Assembly (NCBI GenBank): GCA_030998015.1
Contig: JARWMV010000238.1
Coordinates: forward strand, 496,001 to 560,000
Direction: 5' to 3'
Length of the DNA: 64,000 nt
Origin: Ceratorhiza oryzae-sativae
Taxonomy: Eukaryota; Basidiomycota; Agaricomycetes; Cantharellales; Ceratobasidiaceae
Below are positions 22,732-34,482 of the stretch, piece after piece. A program made the position numbers and the translations under genes. The notes under the pieces are model-generated. The model was not told the DNA's origin, made no database searches, and saw only the letters and a program-made list of their open reading frames with translations. Numbering within the stretch: the stretch's first letter is position 1; the number at the start of each line of letters is the position of its first letter.

Positions 22732-24937
22732 TTACTCTCCGTCGCTACTTTGATCGTCGAGAAAGTTGAATGATGGACGTTTCTGAAGTTGCTCATGATT
22801 AGTTCGGAATACATCTTTACTGAAACTACCTTACTCGACGCGGCTCTGGAGAACCTTCTTCCTCTTCATCACTCTTGGCATCTGCCGCTCCGCCAGACTC
22901 GGCGAGTGAATGGCGAGGGGCAGCAGCTCGACTCTGCCTCGGGGTATTCACTGCAGCATCAAATTCCTTCACATCCTCTAAACAGCGACGGGTGGTTAAA
23001 CCGACAATAAGTCGTGCGCCCAAGATTACTCACCGATTTCCTGTGCAAGCTCTCTCCGTATCTTGATAGCACGTGCTTGTTCTAGACTTGGCCGCGAATT
23101 CATACCAAGCTCGGTCAGTATACTCCGCAAGTGGGCAATTTGCTGGCTTGCTGTAGGTTTGTCCTTGAACTCCTTGACCCATTGCTTGCGGACTCCACAA
23201 GCAACACGAATGACTGAAACTTGGATGTAAGGATAAATAGACTTCAACCGACTATGCACATACCTTGAGTCGTTTGATGGCTTCTTCATCTTTACTCTGC
23301 AGACATCAACATCAACAATTAACAACATAACTTTCCATGAATAGAACAAACTCACGAGCTCTTTTCCACCCCGAGGTTTCTTGGGCTTGATTTCCTGTAA
23401 ACAAAACACGATTAGATATCACTCAACAAGGCTCCAAAGTGGCACAGAATTTGGCCTACCTTGTCCTCGGTTTTGCCCTTTCCTCTCCCCATCTTGCCTT
23501 TCTCCTTCTCCTTGATCGGCGAAGATTTCTGATCCAGAAGCACATCGACTTCGGATTCGCTCCGCTTCATAGGTACGAACACTTCTTAGTACACGCCGCC
23601 ATCAAAGCTCGAACATCTTACCTGGCCAGAATCAACGTCATCACCTGGGGCTGAGCCTTTCTTCTTGGACTTGGGTTTGCTTTTCTATCGATTCCGAAAG
23701 ATTAAGGCTTAGAGTGCGGTAACGCACAAGCTCCAGGTGGGACTTGTCTTACCGCTTTACTCTTGACGGGAGTTGTGCTACTTTAGCCAGCACAGGTTTG
23801 GATGTGCTAGCAGCAGGCGGTGCATTTAGGCCCTCGTTCTCGTCATCAGAGTCCTCTATAAATTCTCGGGACTAGTTTATAGGTGTTAACAAATGAGCTG
23901 CGTCTTGCGAAGAATGGCGTACCTTGAAGACGCTACTGAGCTCTTGCGCTTCCGCGCCGCACCCGCCTACACTCACGTAACTGAATTCAACGATCATCAA
24001 ATATTGGAATAATCTGACCTTCTTGGTCTGCTTGGGTGGCAAGTCGGACTCCTCTCCCTTGTCCTCGTCATTAGAATGACTAGACTCGGCATCCGAATCG
24101 ATATCCATAACCTCCGCTGGGGGTGTTGCGACTTTCTTTGTAGCTTTCTTTGCCTTCTTGGGCAAACTCGCCTTGCCACTCGACTTGGGTGCGGCTTTGT
24201 CGTCTTCTTCAGGTTCCGACTCTACCGCCGCCTTGAACTGTGATTCAAGGCTGAGCGCTTGAAGCCACAAATCTCTGGGAACAGCCCACATACCTTGGCC
24301 GATGCGCGGGGCTACAAACACGTCAAACACAAACCAAGGTCGCAACGGCATAACCCACACACCTTTTTTACTCTCGGTTTCTCCTCGACCGCCTCGGACT
24401 TGCGCTTTCGGGACGACTTGGCGGCGGGTGGGGGCGAGGATTCGTGATCGTCATTGACCTGGAGCTATCAGGCACGTGGGCGTGGTTTATGATCGGAGTT
24501 CAGCCACGCATAGTCAAAATACCTTTTTCTTTGTTTCCTTTACCAAGGGTGGTGCATCACTGTCACTCTCCGCCGTAACCTTCTTCCCCTTCTTGCCCTT
24601 CACCAGCAGGGGTTCTGGTTCTGAGTCGCTGTCAGCAATGTCGACCTATGGGAGCAACTGTCAACGAGAGCAGCTGGGTGTGTCGCCGCACGCAAGTACC
24701 TTGGACTTTGGCTTGACCTGGACGAACGAGTGGTGCGCGACATTGAGCGGCCTAGATTCGAGGTTGGGCAGCGTATACATACCTTGGACTTTGACGCCGG
24801 TTTCTTGTCTTCAGTTCCCGACTTGCTCCTTTGCTTCTTGGGAGAAGGCGAAGAAGAATCGTCCTACCACGCCCGCCATACACACAGGTTAAGCTCAAAT
24901 GTTCGTTTGTTTGCAGCATACTCAGACTCACACCCAT
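22732..24937 (-). CDS. HIRIP3-like histone chaperone
   Basis: A long acidic/basic, low-complexity N-terminal half is split over many short exons (SPSPKKQRSKSGTEDKK, ESEPEEDDKAAPK, SDAESSHSNDEDKGEES). It is followed by a compact C-terminal domain: IRVACGVRKQW, LRSILTELGMNSRPSLEQA and KIRRELAQEIGDVKEFD. This arrangement matches HIRIP3 (human: a KxxR..ACG segment, then a LxxLGMxGTPSLxxCxALKxQR-like segment), a chaperone interacting with HIRA and H2A-H2B. First exon is just MG (ATG at 24937, donor GTGAGT). A last intron (near 22770-22830) gives the ending KRPSFNFLDDQSSDGE, which is more natural than running on to a stop at 22826. Likely nuclear. The convergent POL3 end is 173 bp away. Confidence 0.75.
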
Positions 24938-26890
24938 GGTAAATTGAATAGATGGTGTCGAGATATGGGTTCTTGCCGTGAACTATTCAATCTTGAGACT
25001 ACTGTCGATATCGATTGCAACACAGAATGGATGCGTTGCACACAACGGGGCAGTGAGGCGCGCGCGAAGAAGCTCCGCACCACGTGATCTGTGGGCGATG
25101 GAAGATCGACGGCCCGTCACGTGAGTGCATAACAAGTCGCCTGCAACGACTTCGACATTTCTTTTTGTTTTCCGGGACGAACTGGTTGATCGAAGATGTG
25201 CTTGTGATATGGCATAAAGTTAAATTGTCGTTTAACAGTCATTTTTCATTGTGTTATACAAACAGGAGGATTGTCATGGTGCCGGACTCGTATTGCTTAG
25301 GAACACGCTCGGGAAGTGAATGAGCTATGCAACGGGCAGCAGGTTTGCCCGACTCGACGCCTGAGCAGATCCAAGATGCAGACGAATCTTCAAGAAATTA
25401 GATTTTGCTCATTCAAAAACTGTGACGCACATTATAGTTGCCCTACCAACAAGTCAGAATGGGACACAACTGAATACGCTTGGCTGGAGCCCACGCGCCG
25501 AATCTTCTTCAATTGTCATCTCGGCGACCTAGGGAAACCTCTCGTAATGCGAACCCCAAAGGAACAGAATACCGGTAGTAGCTCCACGAAGATGCGAACA
25601 GCGGAGATGCGTATATGCTATACCGGCATCGTACTAGTATGGACGCTAGTCGACACTCGTTATGAGCTGTCATTCTGATGGCGGGTATATTGGCTCCTAC
25701 GAATGTCGCGTTTGCACATCTAAAGCAAGGTGAGGTTCAACAGCTGCATGATCGCCATATGCTTAAACCTTCAGCCTGCTGCACACCTACACTCGGGCGT
25801 ACTGGACCCATGATCATCTTTCCCGAACTCAGGTTCGACTCGACTCGGACGGACATTGTCATGTCGCCCCTGATTATCTTGAACATCGGTTCAACGGATT
25901 TTTGACAGCTGCCCGGCGATTGAATGGGGCTGGGAGAACAGTAACAAGGTTCATGTATTACCCAATTCGTCGTAGATCACAAGCCGGCGGCCTTAATTTG
26001 TAGGCAAAAAAAACGAGAGTTCAGCCTTTGTGTGTCCTCCGGGCCGAACCGAGGGTACCCTATCTAGAACACCCGCCCTTGTCGAGAGGAAAGACCAGGC
26101 AAGTGGGCAGCTAAGGCTTTCTATCGGCGTGGTTTGCGCGTGTTGAAATCAACTGTAAACTCGATTGGGAAAACGGGATGGACGAGCGTCGATCAGTGAT
26201 CAGCTGCTCCTGCCCAAACCGAACGAGTCCCACGCGCGATCTGAAATCGGTTTGGAAACTCGGCAGTGTGTTTCATAGCACGGAGAGACTGAAAAATGGA
26301 AACAGCGTTGTCGTACATCTAAACGCGAAGGCGCGGGATCCGCGTAACCGGGCCGAGGCCGAGGATGCAACGACCCTTGGGGTGACAGTGGGAGTGTGCG
26401 AGAGATGAAGGCGATAGGATGTGGATTGGACTGGGCAGGTGAAAATCGGTGCTGACATGAGGATGACGACAGCCAACAACAGCACAATTCCCGATGCAGA
26501 CGCCGCGGGGAATAGCCGATCCCTGATCAACTGGAACGATCGTGGGTCGAGGTTCGGACCGAGCTTGGGCACGGTGTCGGCCGGAGCTGGAGCACTTGTC
26601 GGCGCGTGGCCGAGGGGGGGGGGGCACTGGATGGTACGTGCGAGCGCAGGACGATATTGGAGAACGAGCTGGCTGAAAACGCCCCAGAGGTGGGGATAAG
26701 CTCGACCCGAGAGAGCGGGCCAAGAGAGTGTGATGGCTTCGGTGCAAGTCGCGTGGCGTTGTTCCTAACCACGAAGCAGAGTTTGTTGATTGAGAATTTA
26801 TACCTGCCCCCGACCCCTTCTGTGTTCCGCTTCCCCCAGCGACATCGCAGCGCACCACTTTGGGCCCGCCGTGCGTGTCCGACACCCAAC
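24938..26890. other. 2-kb divergent intergenic region
   Basis: Lies between the HIRIP3-like start (-) and the RXT3 start (+). It holds both promoters; CACGTG appears near 25081 and CACGTGA near 25117. Open frames at 25316-25678 and 26178-26408 show no recognisable protein and no consistent splice structure. A G-run near 26625 precedes RXT3. I see no gene. Confidence 0.5.
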
Positions 26891-29800
26891 ATGGCCCCCT
26901 CGTCGCGTATGAACCTGGCCTCGCTGCTCCAGTCGGAGCCCGCAGAAGAGCCCCGCCGACCCCCACCGGCGAACCAGTCGTTGCCGCCGCTGCCACCGCC
27001 CCCGAGTTCGTACACACCAGCAGAGTCTGGGCCAGCCCCATCGTACCCGAGCCAGTCGTCATCATCGCACGGCCCACCGCTGCCACCATCGAGCTACACG
27101 ACTGCGGCACCGGGCTCGAGCTACTCGGGTTCGTCGAGCCAGTATCCTCACAACTACTCGAGCCACAGCCAGCCTCCGCCTCCGAACCAGCTCCCGCCGG
27201 TCCAGTCGGGCGGGCATGCTTACCACCAGTCAACCCCAAGCCACAGCTACACGCCCTCGCCGACACACACGGGGCCTCCCGGGCCGCCGCCATCGTCGTC
27301 GAACCCGCCGCACCACCACCTCCAGTACCACCACCACCATCCGCTGCACACCCAACCACATAGCCACCTGCCGAGCCACTCGCATCCGGTCGCCCACCAT
27401 CCTCATCCGCACGCGCACCACCACACCCACCACGCGCACACACATTCGCATCACGCCCACGCGCACCATCCGGGCCACTCGCATGTCCACGTGATCCACA
27501 GCCACCCGACGGCCCCTGCGCCCGCGCCCCCATCGTCCTCGTCGGTCGCGGGCTCTCCACCGGCGTTTGTGTCCCACGCGTTTAGCGCCGGGCCGCCTCC
27601 CAGTGGCCGGGGTCCCCAGCCCATCATCCCACTCAACTCGACGCCGGCGCCCCGGTCACCGGTGCACTACACGGGCACATCGCGCTCGCCCACGGTGCCG
27701 TACTCGATCTACGGTGCTGGCGCCGCGCTCGCCGGCAGCCGGGGCACCCCCGAGTATTCTGTGAGTCGCGGCTTGTTTGTTCTGGGTGGCGCAGCCGCTG
27801 ATCAGTGACAGGCATCCGCCCAACCGCCGATGGGTGCCCCGCCCGCCTCCTCGGCCACAAGACGCAACACCCTCCCCACCGCCTCTGCCGGCCCCCAGGC
27901 CATCGAGCCCGTCACTCTGCGCGACTATCCCTCGTATCCGACCGGTCCGTCCGCCAAGCACCCAGACGACAGCCCATATCCGCCCGCATTTAGCGCCCCC
28001 GTCTACGGCTCACGCCCGCAGTCTCCCCAAACACAAATCGGGAACAAGCCCCGTCGAAGCGGCGGCGGAGGGAGCGTATCCAGCAGAAACGCTGGCGTGA
28101 AAAGGAGCATTGGCGGAGCTGGCGAGCTTAAGCGTGCCGCCAACGAGCGGAGCCGAGAACGAGACGAACACGAGATGGATAAGGAGCGCGAGGAATTGGC
28201 GCATCGTGAACGCGAACGCGAACGAGAGCGCGAGAGAGAACGTGAATCGGACCGGAGCCGTGAGCGTCGGGAGTACGACGAGCAAGCCCGCGCTATGCGC
28301 GACCGAGAGCGGGAGCGAGATCGCCAGGCTCAACACGAGATGGATATGCGCGACGCCCGGCGCCCTCCACCATCCAAGCGACCCGTTGGCATCGAGGGTG
28401 ATTTTGCGCGTCGACCCACCAGTTCGTCCGAATGGGATCGCCCACGCGATCGAGAGAGGGAACGCGAACGGGATCACCGAGATCGGGATAGGCGACCGCC
28501 TAGAGAGGAGCGGGATTGGAGACGCGAAGAGGAAGAGGCGAGGCAGGGCGTACCAGCTTTGGTGCAGAGCAAGCATTTGCCACCCATATCTGCCCATGGC
28601 GGATATGCTGAGAAGCAGCCGCACATGCACTCACATAATCTCTCGATCCCTTCGCTGCAACAAGCTCGTCCACCCACGGTCTCGCATGGCCACTATAGCC
28701 ATCAGCATTTGCAGGCCCGCGCCGCCTCTCCTCTGCCTCCTACTCACCCTGCCCTCCCGCCTCTTCTCGCTCCCGTCTGGCTCGGGACGTACGTTTACCC
28801 AAATCTGCCATTTCCGGTCCGGCTCCCGTCCAGCCTTTCTCGGAATAATCTTACCCCCGACGGCTACAGACCGTATCAATATACCATTCTCGTACCATCC
28901 GGCTTCCTACCATACCAACCCCCGTCACGCTCGCCGCGTCCGGACATCCCACTTTGGGGGAGCCCTCATACAGGTTATACCGACGACTCGAACTTGCTGC
29001 TTGCTGCGGTCCATTCCGGTCGCACGACATGGTCGGATATACGCCACGCACGTCGATCAAACCAGGACATGAAGATTGTCGTCGGCGTTTGGATTGGCGG
29101 AGCCAACGGCGGGAGGAATGCACTCAGGCCCAAGGGCGGTATGTGGGAAGGCGTCCAGGGTGGCGGGCAGATGAACAGCAGCTCGTGGGGTAATACGCAT
29201 GATGGAGGCGGAATGGAGATCGTCGAAGTGATATTGATAGAGGTATGTTTTGTTATTCTGACCAAGACTCTTTAATTAAACCCATGATAATAGCCCGGTT
29301 CTGCGCATGCACCACACCGTCCAAATCGGCGCGAGCGCATGGAGCAGTACGCGAAACGTCGTGCCGACCTCGAGCTCGTCCCGCCAGTCAAACGGGACCG
29401 AATTGATACTTGGTACCTTGACTCGGACGAAGAAGAGGCCGCTATTCCTGCCAAGCGCGTTTGGGACGTGGGCGAAACGATCGTGTTTGGCAAAAATGGC
29501 GGGTCTGGATTTGTTTACGAGCCCCATACCCTTCGGTCGGTCGTGTTTGAGGAATCAAACGAACGGTCGACAAAGAGGCTCAAGTCAAAGGAAAATGGCG
29601 TGGACAAGCCTTTGAAGCGGGACATCATTCTTGAGAATGACGATGAACAGTAGGTTGTCCAGAGCTTTTGGCGTAGCTTATTATTCACATACGTTATGCA
29701 GATATATCCTGGCTCTCAAATCCGGCAACGGGACGGACAAAAACAACGATTTGAAATACACTCTATCAACGTTCTCTCCCAACTCCAAAAAGACCGAGGT

Positions 29801-30035
29801 ATTGCGCAAGTCGCTTACCGAAGAGGATGTCTCGTTCCTCGACAAGGGCCTGTGTGTGTGGCTTAAAGATGGCGATGAACCCAAACAGGCTCAGGAGTCT
29901 GCAAAGGGAAAGATGGACACCGGCTCGGACGAGAGCGCGCAGACCGAAGAAGGTCCAGATCGCAAGGGCTGGTTCTGTCATGTTAGTCGCTGGAAGTTTG
30001 CTGCAGACGATCTAAAGGACAGCGTCCAGACTTGA
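26891..30035 (+). CDS. RXT3: Rxt3-like subunit of the Rpd3L histone deacetylase complex
   Basis: Rxt3 is a subunit of the large Rpd3 histone deacetylase complex. The first exon (26891-27760) encodes MAPSSRMNLASLLQ and then a Pro/Ser-rich part with a His-rich tract. Exon 2 (from 27812) has an Arg/Glu/Asp repeat region (coding about 28130-28540), then the Rxt3 domain: WLGTYVYPNLPFPVRLP, TILVPSGFLPYQP, LWGSPHTGYTDDSNLLLAAVHSG, and SWGNTHDGGGMEIVEVILIE. After an intron (about 29241-29291) it continues with a HAPHRPNRRERMEQYAKRR segment and a tail with RDIILENDDEQYILALKS. The exon 2 frame is open for over 1.4 kb, so this gene shows no frame break. Human/animal Sin3-complex equivalents lack the His tract. 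Confidence 0.85.
27310..27525 (+). repeat. His-rich low-complexity coding tract in RXT3
   Basis: About 70 residues made mostly of His alternating with Pro, Ser, Ala and Thr (for example HHTHHAHTHSHHAHAHH), encoded by CAC/CAT-rich sequence. The reverse strand reads as long open GTG-rich frames, which are shadows. Confidence 0.85.
28130..28540 (+). repeat. Arg/Glu (RE/RD) repeat-coding tract in RXT3
   Basis: Alternating Arg-Glu and Arg-Asp dipeptides (HREREREREREREREREREX-type blocks, with DRERERDRQ and DRPRDRERERERDH) from CGN-GAN repeats. Likely a charged single alpha-helix or disordered segment, also seen in splicing and chromatin proteins. Confidence 0.8.
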
Positions 30036-30254
30036 TGTATACTTTTGTTACGATTTTTGCATGACCTTGGATGTTTGTATGATTATTTTTTCATTTGTGC
30101 TTTTCTTGGGTTTCAGGTGTTGTCTTTGGATCTCCTTCCAATAAATGCGTTCGCGCGTGTGCTAGACAGCGAGCGAGTATCACGCTGGTACATGGATAGC
30201 ATACGGCATGGCATATAAGCAATACATGAAGAAAAATGCAAGGTGGCGAATGGA

Positions 30255-30943
30255 TTATTTCTGAAAATAGTGCATAAGTAAATCTTGTGCGAGTGTTTTC
30301 AAAGAGAAGCGTACCAGGATGATACCGTCGAAGCGCTGCTTGAACCAGGACATGGTATCCTCCTTCTTCACACGATGGGTGAACCCAATACGACCCTTCT
30401 TTTGCTTCCTCCTCGCAACGCGGGCACCGGGGCGACCCATGACTACATAAAAGTCCATCCCGAAAATACCGATGGCCGGGTCGTATCGCGCACCCAAATC
30501 AATGTGCTCCTGAATACCGAACCCAAAGTTGCCCGTCTCGGAAAAGTTGCGGCGGCGGAGTTCGTACTCCTTGACCTTGAGCCCGCGCTCGAGAATCTCC
30601 TCGGCCTTGGGTCCACGGATCGTGACGTGCACAGCGATCTTTTCGTTGCGACGGATACCAAACGTACGAACGGTGTATCGCGCCTTGGACGCGACGGGTG
30701 TTTGACCCGTGAGCTGTTCGAGCACCTTGGACGCTCGGGTCAGACGATCACCAGACTCGCCGACGGAGATGTCTGAGGTGTGGAATCAGAGACTGGGAGG
30801 GCGGGAAATTAGAGCCGGGAAGGACGCACTGATGACGAGTTTGTCAATCTTCAAATCCTTCATGGGGTTGGTCGGGGCGGACTTGGCTTCGGCCTGGGTG
30901 TGCCATCAGCTATTATCCCCCATTTAATCGTATTTCTCACCAT
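30255..30943 (-). CDS. RPL11: 60S ribosomal protein L11 (uL5)
   Basis: Highly conserved uL5. Motifs: [79 protein letters not shown] and [21 protein letters not shown]11 binds 5S rRNA and forms part of the central protuberance. Exon 1 is only the ATG (30943-30941), followed at once by GTGAGA, a common layout in fungal ribosomal genes. A last intron (30261-30314, 54 nt) gives the ending FDGIILK, matching the animal/fungal C-terminus; if retained it stays open and ends at the same stop. An intron near 30780 splits KLVI-N. Neighbours are RXT3 (convergent) and the DM9 gene. Confidence 0.96.
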
Positions 30944-31822
30944 TTTGAAGTTGTGTCGGGCGGTCTTGAGGTTGTCAGATTCGTTGAAAGTGGAGGGGCG
31001 GGACGGAAACAGACTCAGGGTCCGTGGCTTTGGTTCTGTATAGTGTCGTTACATTGTAACGGTTATGGCTCGAAATACCTTTGCCGGAGAGGTTTCCACG
31101 AATACAGGCATCCGATCATATATGCTACTGGAAAAATGATTCCATCTTCCCCTATAAACTTTTAGGCTTCGAAAAAGGGTCTGGGAGGCTGGGTGCAGTC
31201 AGGTTGTTGATGTCCCAACCGTGCGAGGCTTGAGTGGACTTTGGGAACCCGTTTTATTTATTTATTTGTCTGAGTGGCAAAGGATTACCGAAACCCGATC
31301 ACTATAATTCTGCACACGGCCTATAGCTTTCTCCGCAGTTGCGGTGAGATTTTTAGCGTTTGCCAGGAATAGTTTGTTGCCATCCGAGGCTCTCTCATCA
31401 GGCCAAGTGGCGCGTCAAGTAAATTGACATGCCGAAAATCCGCGGGCATCACATTCTGGGCGCCATCAATCGCTTTACAGCCACAGCCAAGCGCGTGCTG
31501 TGCCCCTGTTTTTTTTTCGCATACACGGCTCATGTGCGCTAGTCGCCTAGGACAATCGGCGGGCACGGTTTGGCGAGGCCGGTGGTTAGGAACCTATGCG
31601 CATCCGAATTCGCTTCTCCCTCGAGAGCCCACTGGGAGTGATCGGTCGCTTTTGACCTTAGGTCCGATTGTGATTGAATTATAATCCCGAACGGTTATTA
31701 TTGGCGAACCTGGCCGGCATGTGGCTGTTCACGACGGCTCCGTGCGGTGTTTTTATAGTAATTAAGGATAGAATAGCGGCGTTTAGTGATACAGGTGTTA
31801 CAGCAGAGTACAAAATGTTGTT
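30944..31822. other. Intergenic region, RPL11 promoter side
   Basis: An 879-bp region between the RPL11 start and the DM9 gene stop, both on the minus strand, so it holds the RPL11 promoter and the DM9 3' end. A short T/A repeat (TTTATTTATTTATTT) lies near 31254-31268. Short open frames here match nothing I know. Confidence 0.5.
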
Positions 31823-32626
31823 TCAGCGCCAGCATCTGTTGTAGCCATAGTTAGCTATCTGTCGCTTTGAGACAAAGAAGAGGACTTGCAAAACGTAATA
31901 ATCCGAATCAAAGAAATATTCTTCCCCTTCATAGGCTACATACGCCCCACCCTGCCCGAGCGATCAGCTGGGAGATAGGGGGAGTTGAGATGTAAATAGC
32001 TTACAAGTGCAGGACTAGTTTTCCCTGGGATGAACGTGTTGCCTATACGTGCTATCGCGTGATACAGATGCGGCGAGCTCTGCTCATGTCCCCCTGAGCA
32101 ACCGATATTAGCCTCGTGCTCTCGCACGGTAACGTAGCGCACAAGACTGACCATGGACTGGATATCGATTTTGTGGTATCTCCCCCTCCTCTGCGGGTAC
32201 CCACTGCATAGAGGAGCTGATGACTAGCACGTCGTACCTACACCGGGCATAAGGCCCCGAGCTGAAATCACGGTCTGAATTTACGAATGACTCGCCTGCT
32301 CGGTTGTTCTTGGCGAGCCCGCCGGGTCTGGTGACGTTTGCCGCTCGCAACTAGCTCGGGGTTTATCTGGGAATTAGGGCGTGAGCAAAAATAATAATGA
32401 TAATACCGGGTGGGGTATCGAGGGGAGCACGGCGGACCTGGCACGGTACGGCGCTATTCTCGAGGATAGCGGTTCCGACATATAGTGGCCGACCTTCGAG
32501 GTCTCGGAACGGGGCGACTCCGACGGTTGCTTCGTCGGGAAAGGCGTTCCCGGCGTGCACGGTGACCCGTGGGCCGAAGGCGGAGGCCTTGTCGAGGGAG
32601 GGGCTCTTTCTGGTGAACCGGGCCAT
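31823..32626 (-). CDS. DM9-repeat (DUF3421-like) protein
   Basis: DM9 repeats typically read W-x-P-A...G-x-x-P..A..GG-x-E..G-x-x-L-Y-x-x-R-A...PGK. Here the first unit gives AFPDEATVGVAPF..LEGRPLYVGTAILENSAVPCQV. The second gives YDVLVISSSMQWVPAEEGEIPQ, then after an intron GGHEQSSPHLYHAIARIGNTFIPGK, and after another intron GGAYVAYEGEEYFFDSDYYVL. Start at 32626 (MARFTRKSPSLDKAS). The intron before the last exon must use the acceptor near 31963 to keep the frame, and the intron between repeats 1 and 2 is unresolved. DM9 domains are lectin-like (mannose binding in oyster proteins). No signal peptide is visible, so it is probably cytosolic. Function in this fungus is unknown. Confidence 0.7.
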
Positions 32627-34482
32627 CTGCAGAGTAGTTTGATCGAGACGATGAGCGAACGAGCGAATAAGAGGAGCGGCTCGAAGAGGGGATCTGCAGG
32701 GATGGGGAGGCGAGTTTTACCTTGGGGGAGAAATCCTCGGTGCGGGAGCGAGAGCCAAGAACCTGTCTTCCGAGATATATCAGCGGCATGCGAAGGCTGA
32801 TGGCAATTTGTGTTTGTAGGGTTGTTTTAGGCCAGCAGGCGAATGACAAGTCCGTGATCAAAGACAGAGCTGGACCGGGGATTTGATAGAATCACATACA
32901 GTCCACGAAATGCGCAGCGTTGGTTTGCGTAGGCCCAGACAAGTTAGCTACTACCGATCCGAGTACGAATGGCGAGGGGGAGGCTGTGGGCGTTAAGGAG
33001 GCGCTGCCGGGGGGGGAGCGGCGAGGGGAAGACTCACACAGCTTTTAAGTTGGGAGCGAGAGCATGTCGGTCGAGGATTGAGGCCAGGCAATATACGGAA
33101 ACCATGCGCTAGAACTACGGCGAGGCGCAGTTGTCATCCATATTCAATCAGAATCTGTTGATTGAGCCCCGAAGGCAGGAAGTTGCCCAAGGAGCGCTGA
33201 GATTTGTCTCGTATTTCGCCAGGGGCGAATGTTTGCATCCATTTGGGGGCACTTCCAAATCGGGGGATCCACGTTTGATCGTCGTGTCGATTTGTCATGC
33301 GCCGCAAGCTCATTTTCATCGAGAACCTGGCGATGCACGTGCTGTGCTAGCGTGAGACCGCACTCCGTCGCAGTGGGCCGCATGCCGTAACGCCGACATG
33401 ACAGCCCCTGCTGACGACAGCGGTTGCCACGGCGCTAGCCCAGGGCGTCCCACGTGACCCCGTGTGCCCGATTTCGAATAAAATTTGCCTGGGCCGGTCT
33501 CGTTCTGACCACCGTCTGCAGAATCGCCGTCGCAGCGCACGCACAGAAAGCCGCGCGCTTTCGTTGTCCGCTGTGGGGAAAGTCCCCGGAGACAGCAGAG
33601 CCGGCCACGGTCTGCGCCGGAGCCAGCCCATCACACCCGCAGGAAAGCGCCCGCCCCGAGGTACGGCGAGGGGGTGTGATCTCCGGGCGCATGGTGGCCG
33701 CTCGGGCGCCAAGGCTGCCGTGCCTTGCGTTAAGCGAGGCCATTAGTCTCCATGGCGTGCTCTGCGTTGCCCGCGCGTGCTGGCTCTCTGGGCGGTTGTG
33801 CCCGACTTCTCGCCGGCCTGGGTGTGGTGGTGCGCTGGCGAAGATATGAGCCGTGTGCGCCCATCCAGGACCGCGTCGGCGCATGCCCGTTCACAGAGGG
33901 GCTGCCGGGCCCGTGTTGCTCATAGCCGATAGTTATGCGATTGCTGCCTGCCCGGGCTCGCCCGTCCGGCAGTAACTCAATGGGGCTCACTCGCGGACGG
34001 TCGTCCAATTTTTCGATATCTCCGAGCATTCGTTGCTTTTGCCGAGGCTTTTAGTTGCTTTTATCGGTGAGTTTCCCGACCTAGCCCAGATCGCCTCGTT
34101 GGCTTTCCATGATGCTTGAATTTCTTCAGGGAGGATCCTTTCGCTTGGCGATTGAGACGAGCTCCAAAATGACACTCCTGATTTAGTCCTTGGTTATGGA
34201 ACTCGTCCACGCGTTTACTGATATTCTTACACAGTGTAATTACGAACTTGCTTCAATCAATCCCGCTTCAATCCCGACAATTCTACCCGCGTGTTCCACC
34301 CACTCGCTATGCCTGGGGACTTCGCCACCGCAAGGTTCACTTTGGCTCACGTCCCCATACTTGCGCACAGTGGAAGACCAACGAATCTTCATCCACGCTT
34401 GTCTGTTCTTCTTGTGTTCAGCCGAGTACTATATGCGAGATTATATATATATGCGTCACAAATGGTCGTGTGCCACCCCTCC
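32627..34482. other. 1.9-kb intergenic region with a GC-rich core
   Basis: Upstream of the DM9 gene and beyond the VPS25 stop. The part from about 33350 to 33970 is clearly richer in G and C than its surroundings and opens overlapping frames on both strands. None shows a known motif, and the frames on opposite strands mirror each other, as GC-rich non-coding DNA does. No gene supported. Confidence 0.4.

Noticed and set aside
25316..25905. Open frames between the HIRIP3-like gene and RXT3
   Set aside because: No recognisable domain, no consistent introns and random-looking residue composition.
27230..27577. Reverse-strand Arg/Val-rich frames opposite RXT3 exon 1
   Set aside because: They are the complement of the His/Pro-rich coding repeats, with no independent support.
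33347..33884. Long overlapping open frames on both strands (up to about 149 codons)
   Set aside because: They overlap in several frames on both strands in GC-rich DNA, have no known motif and look like composition effects.
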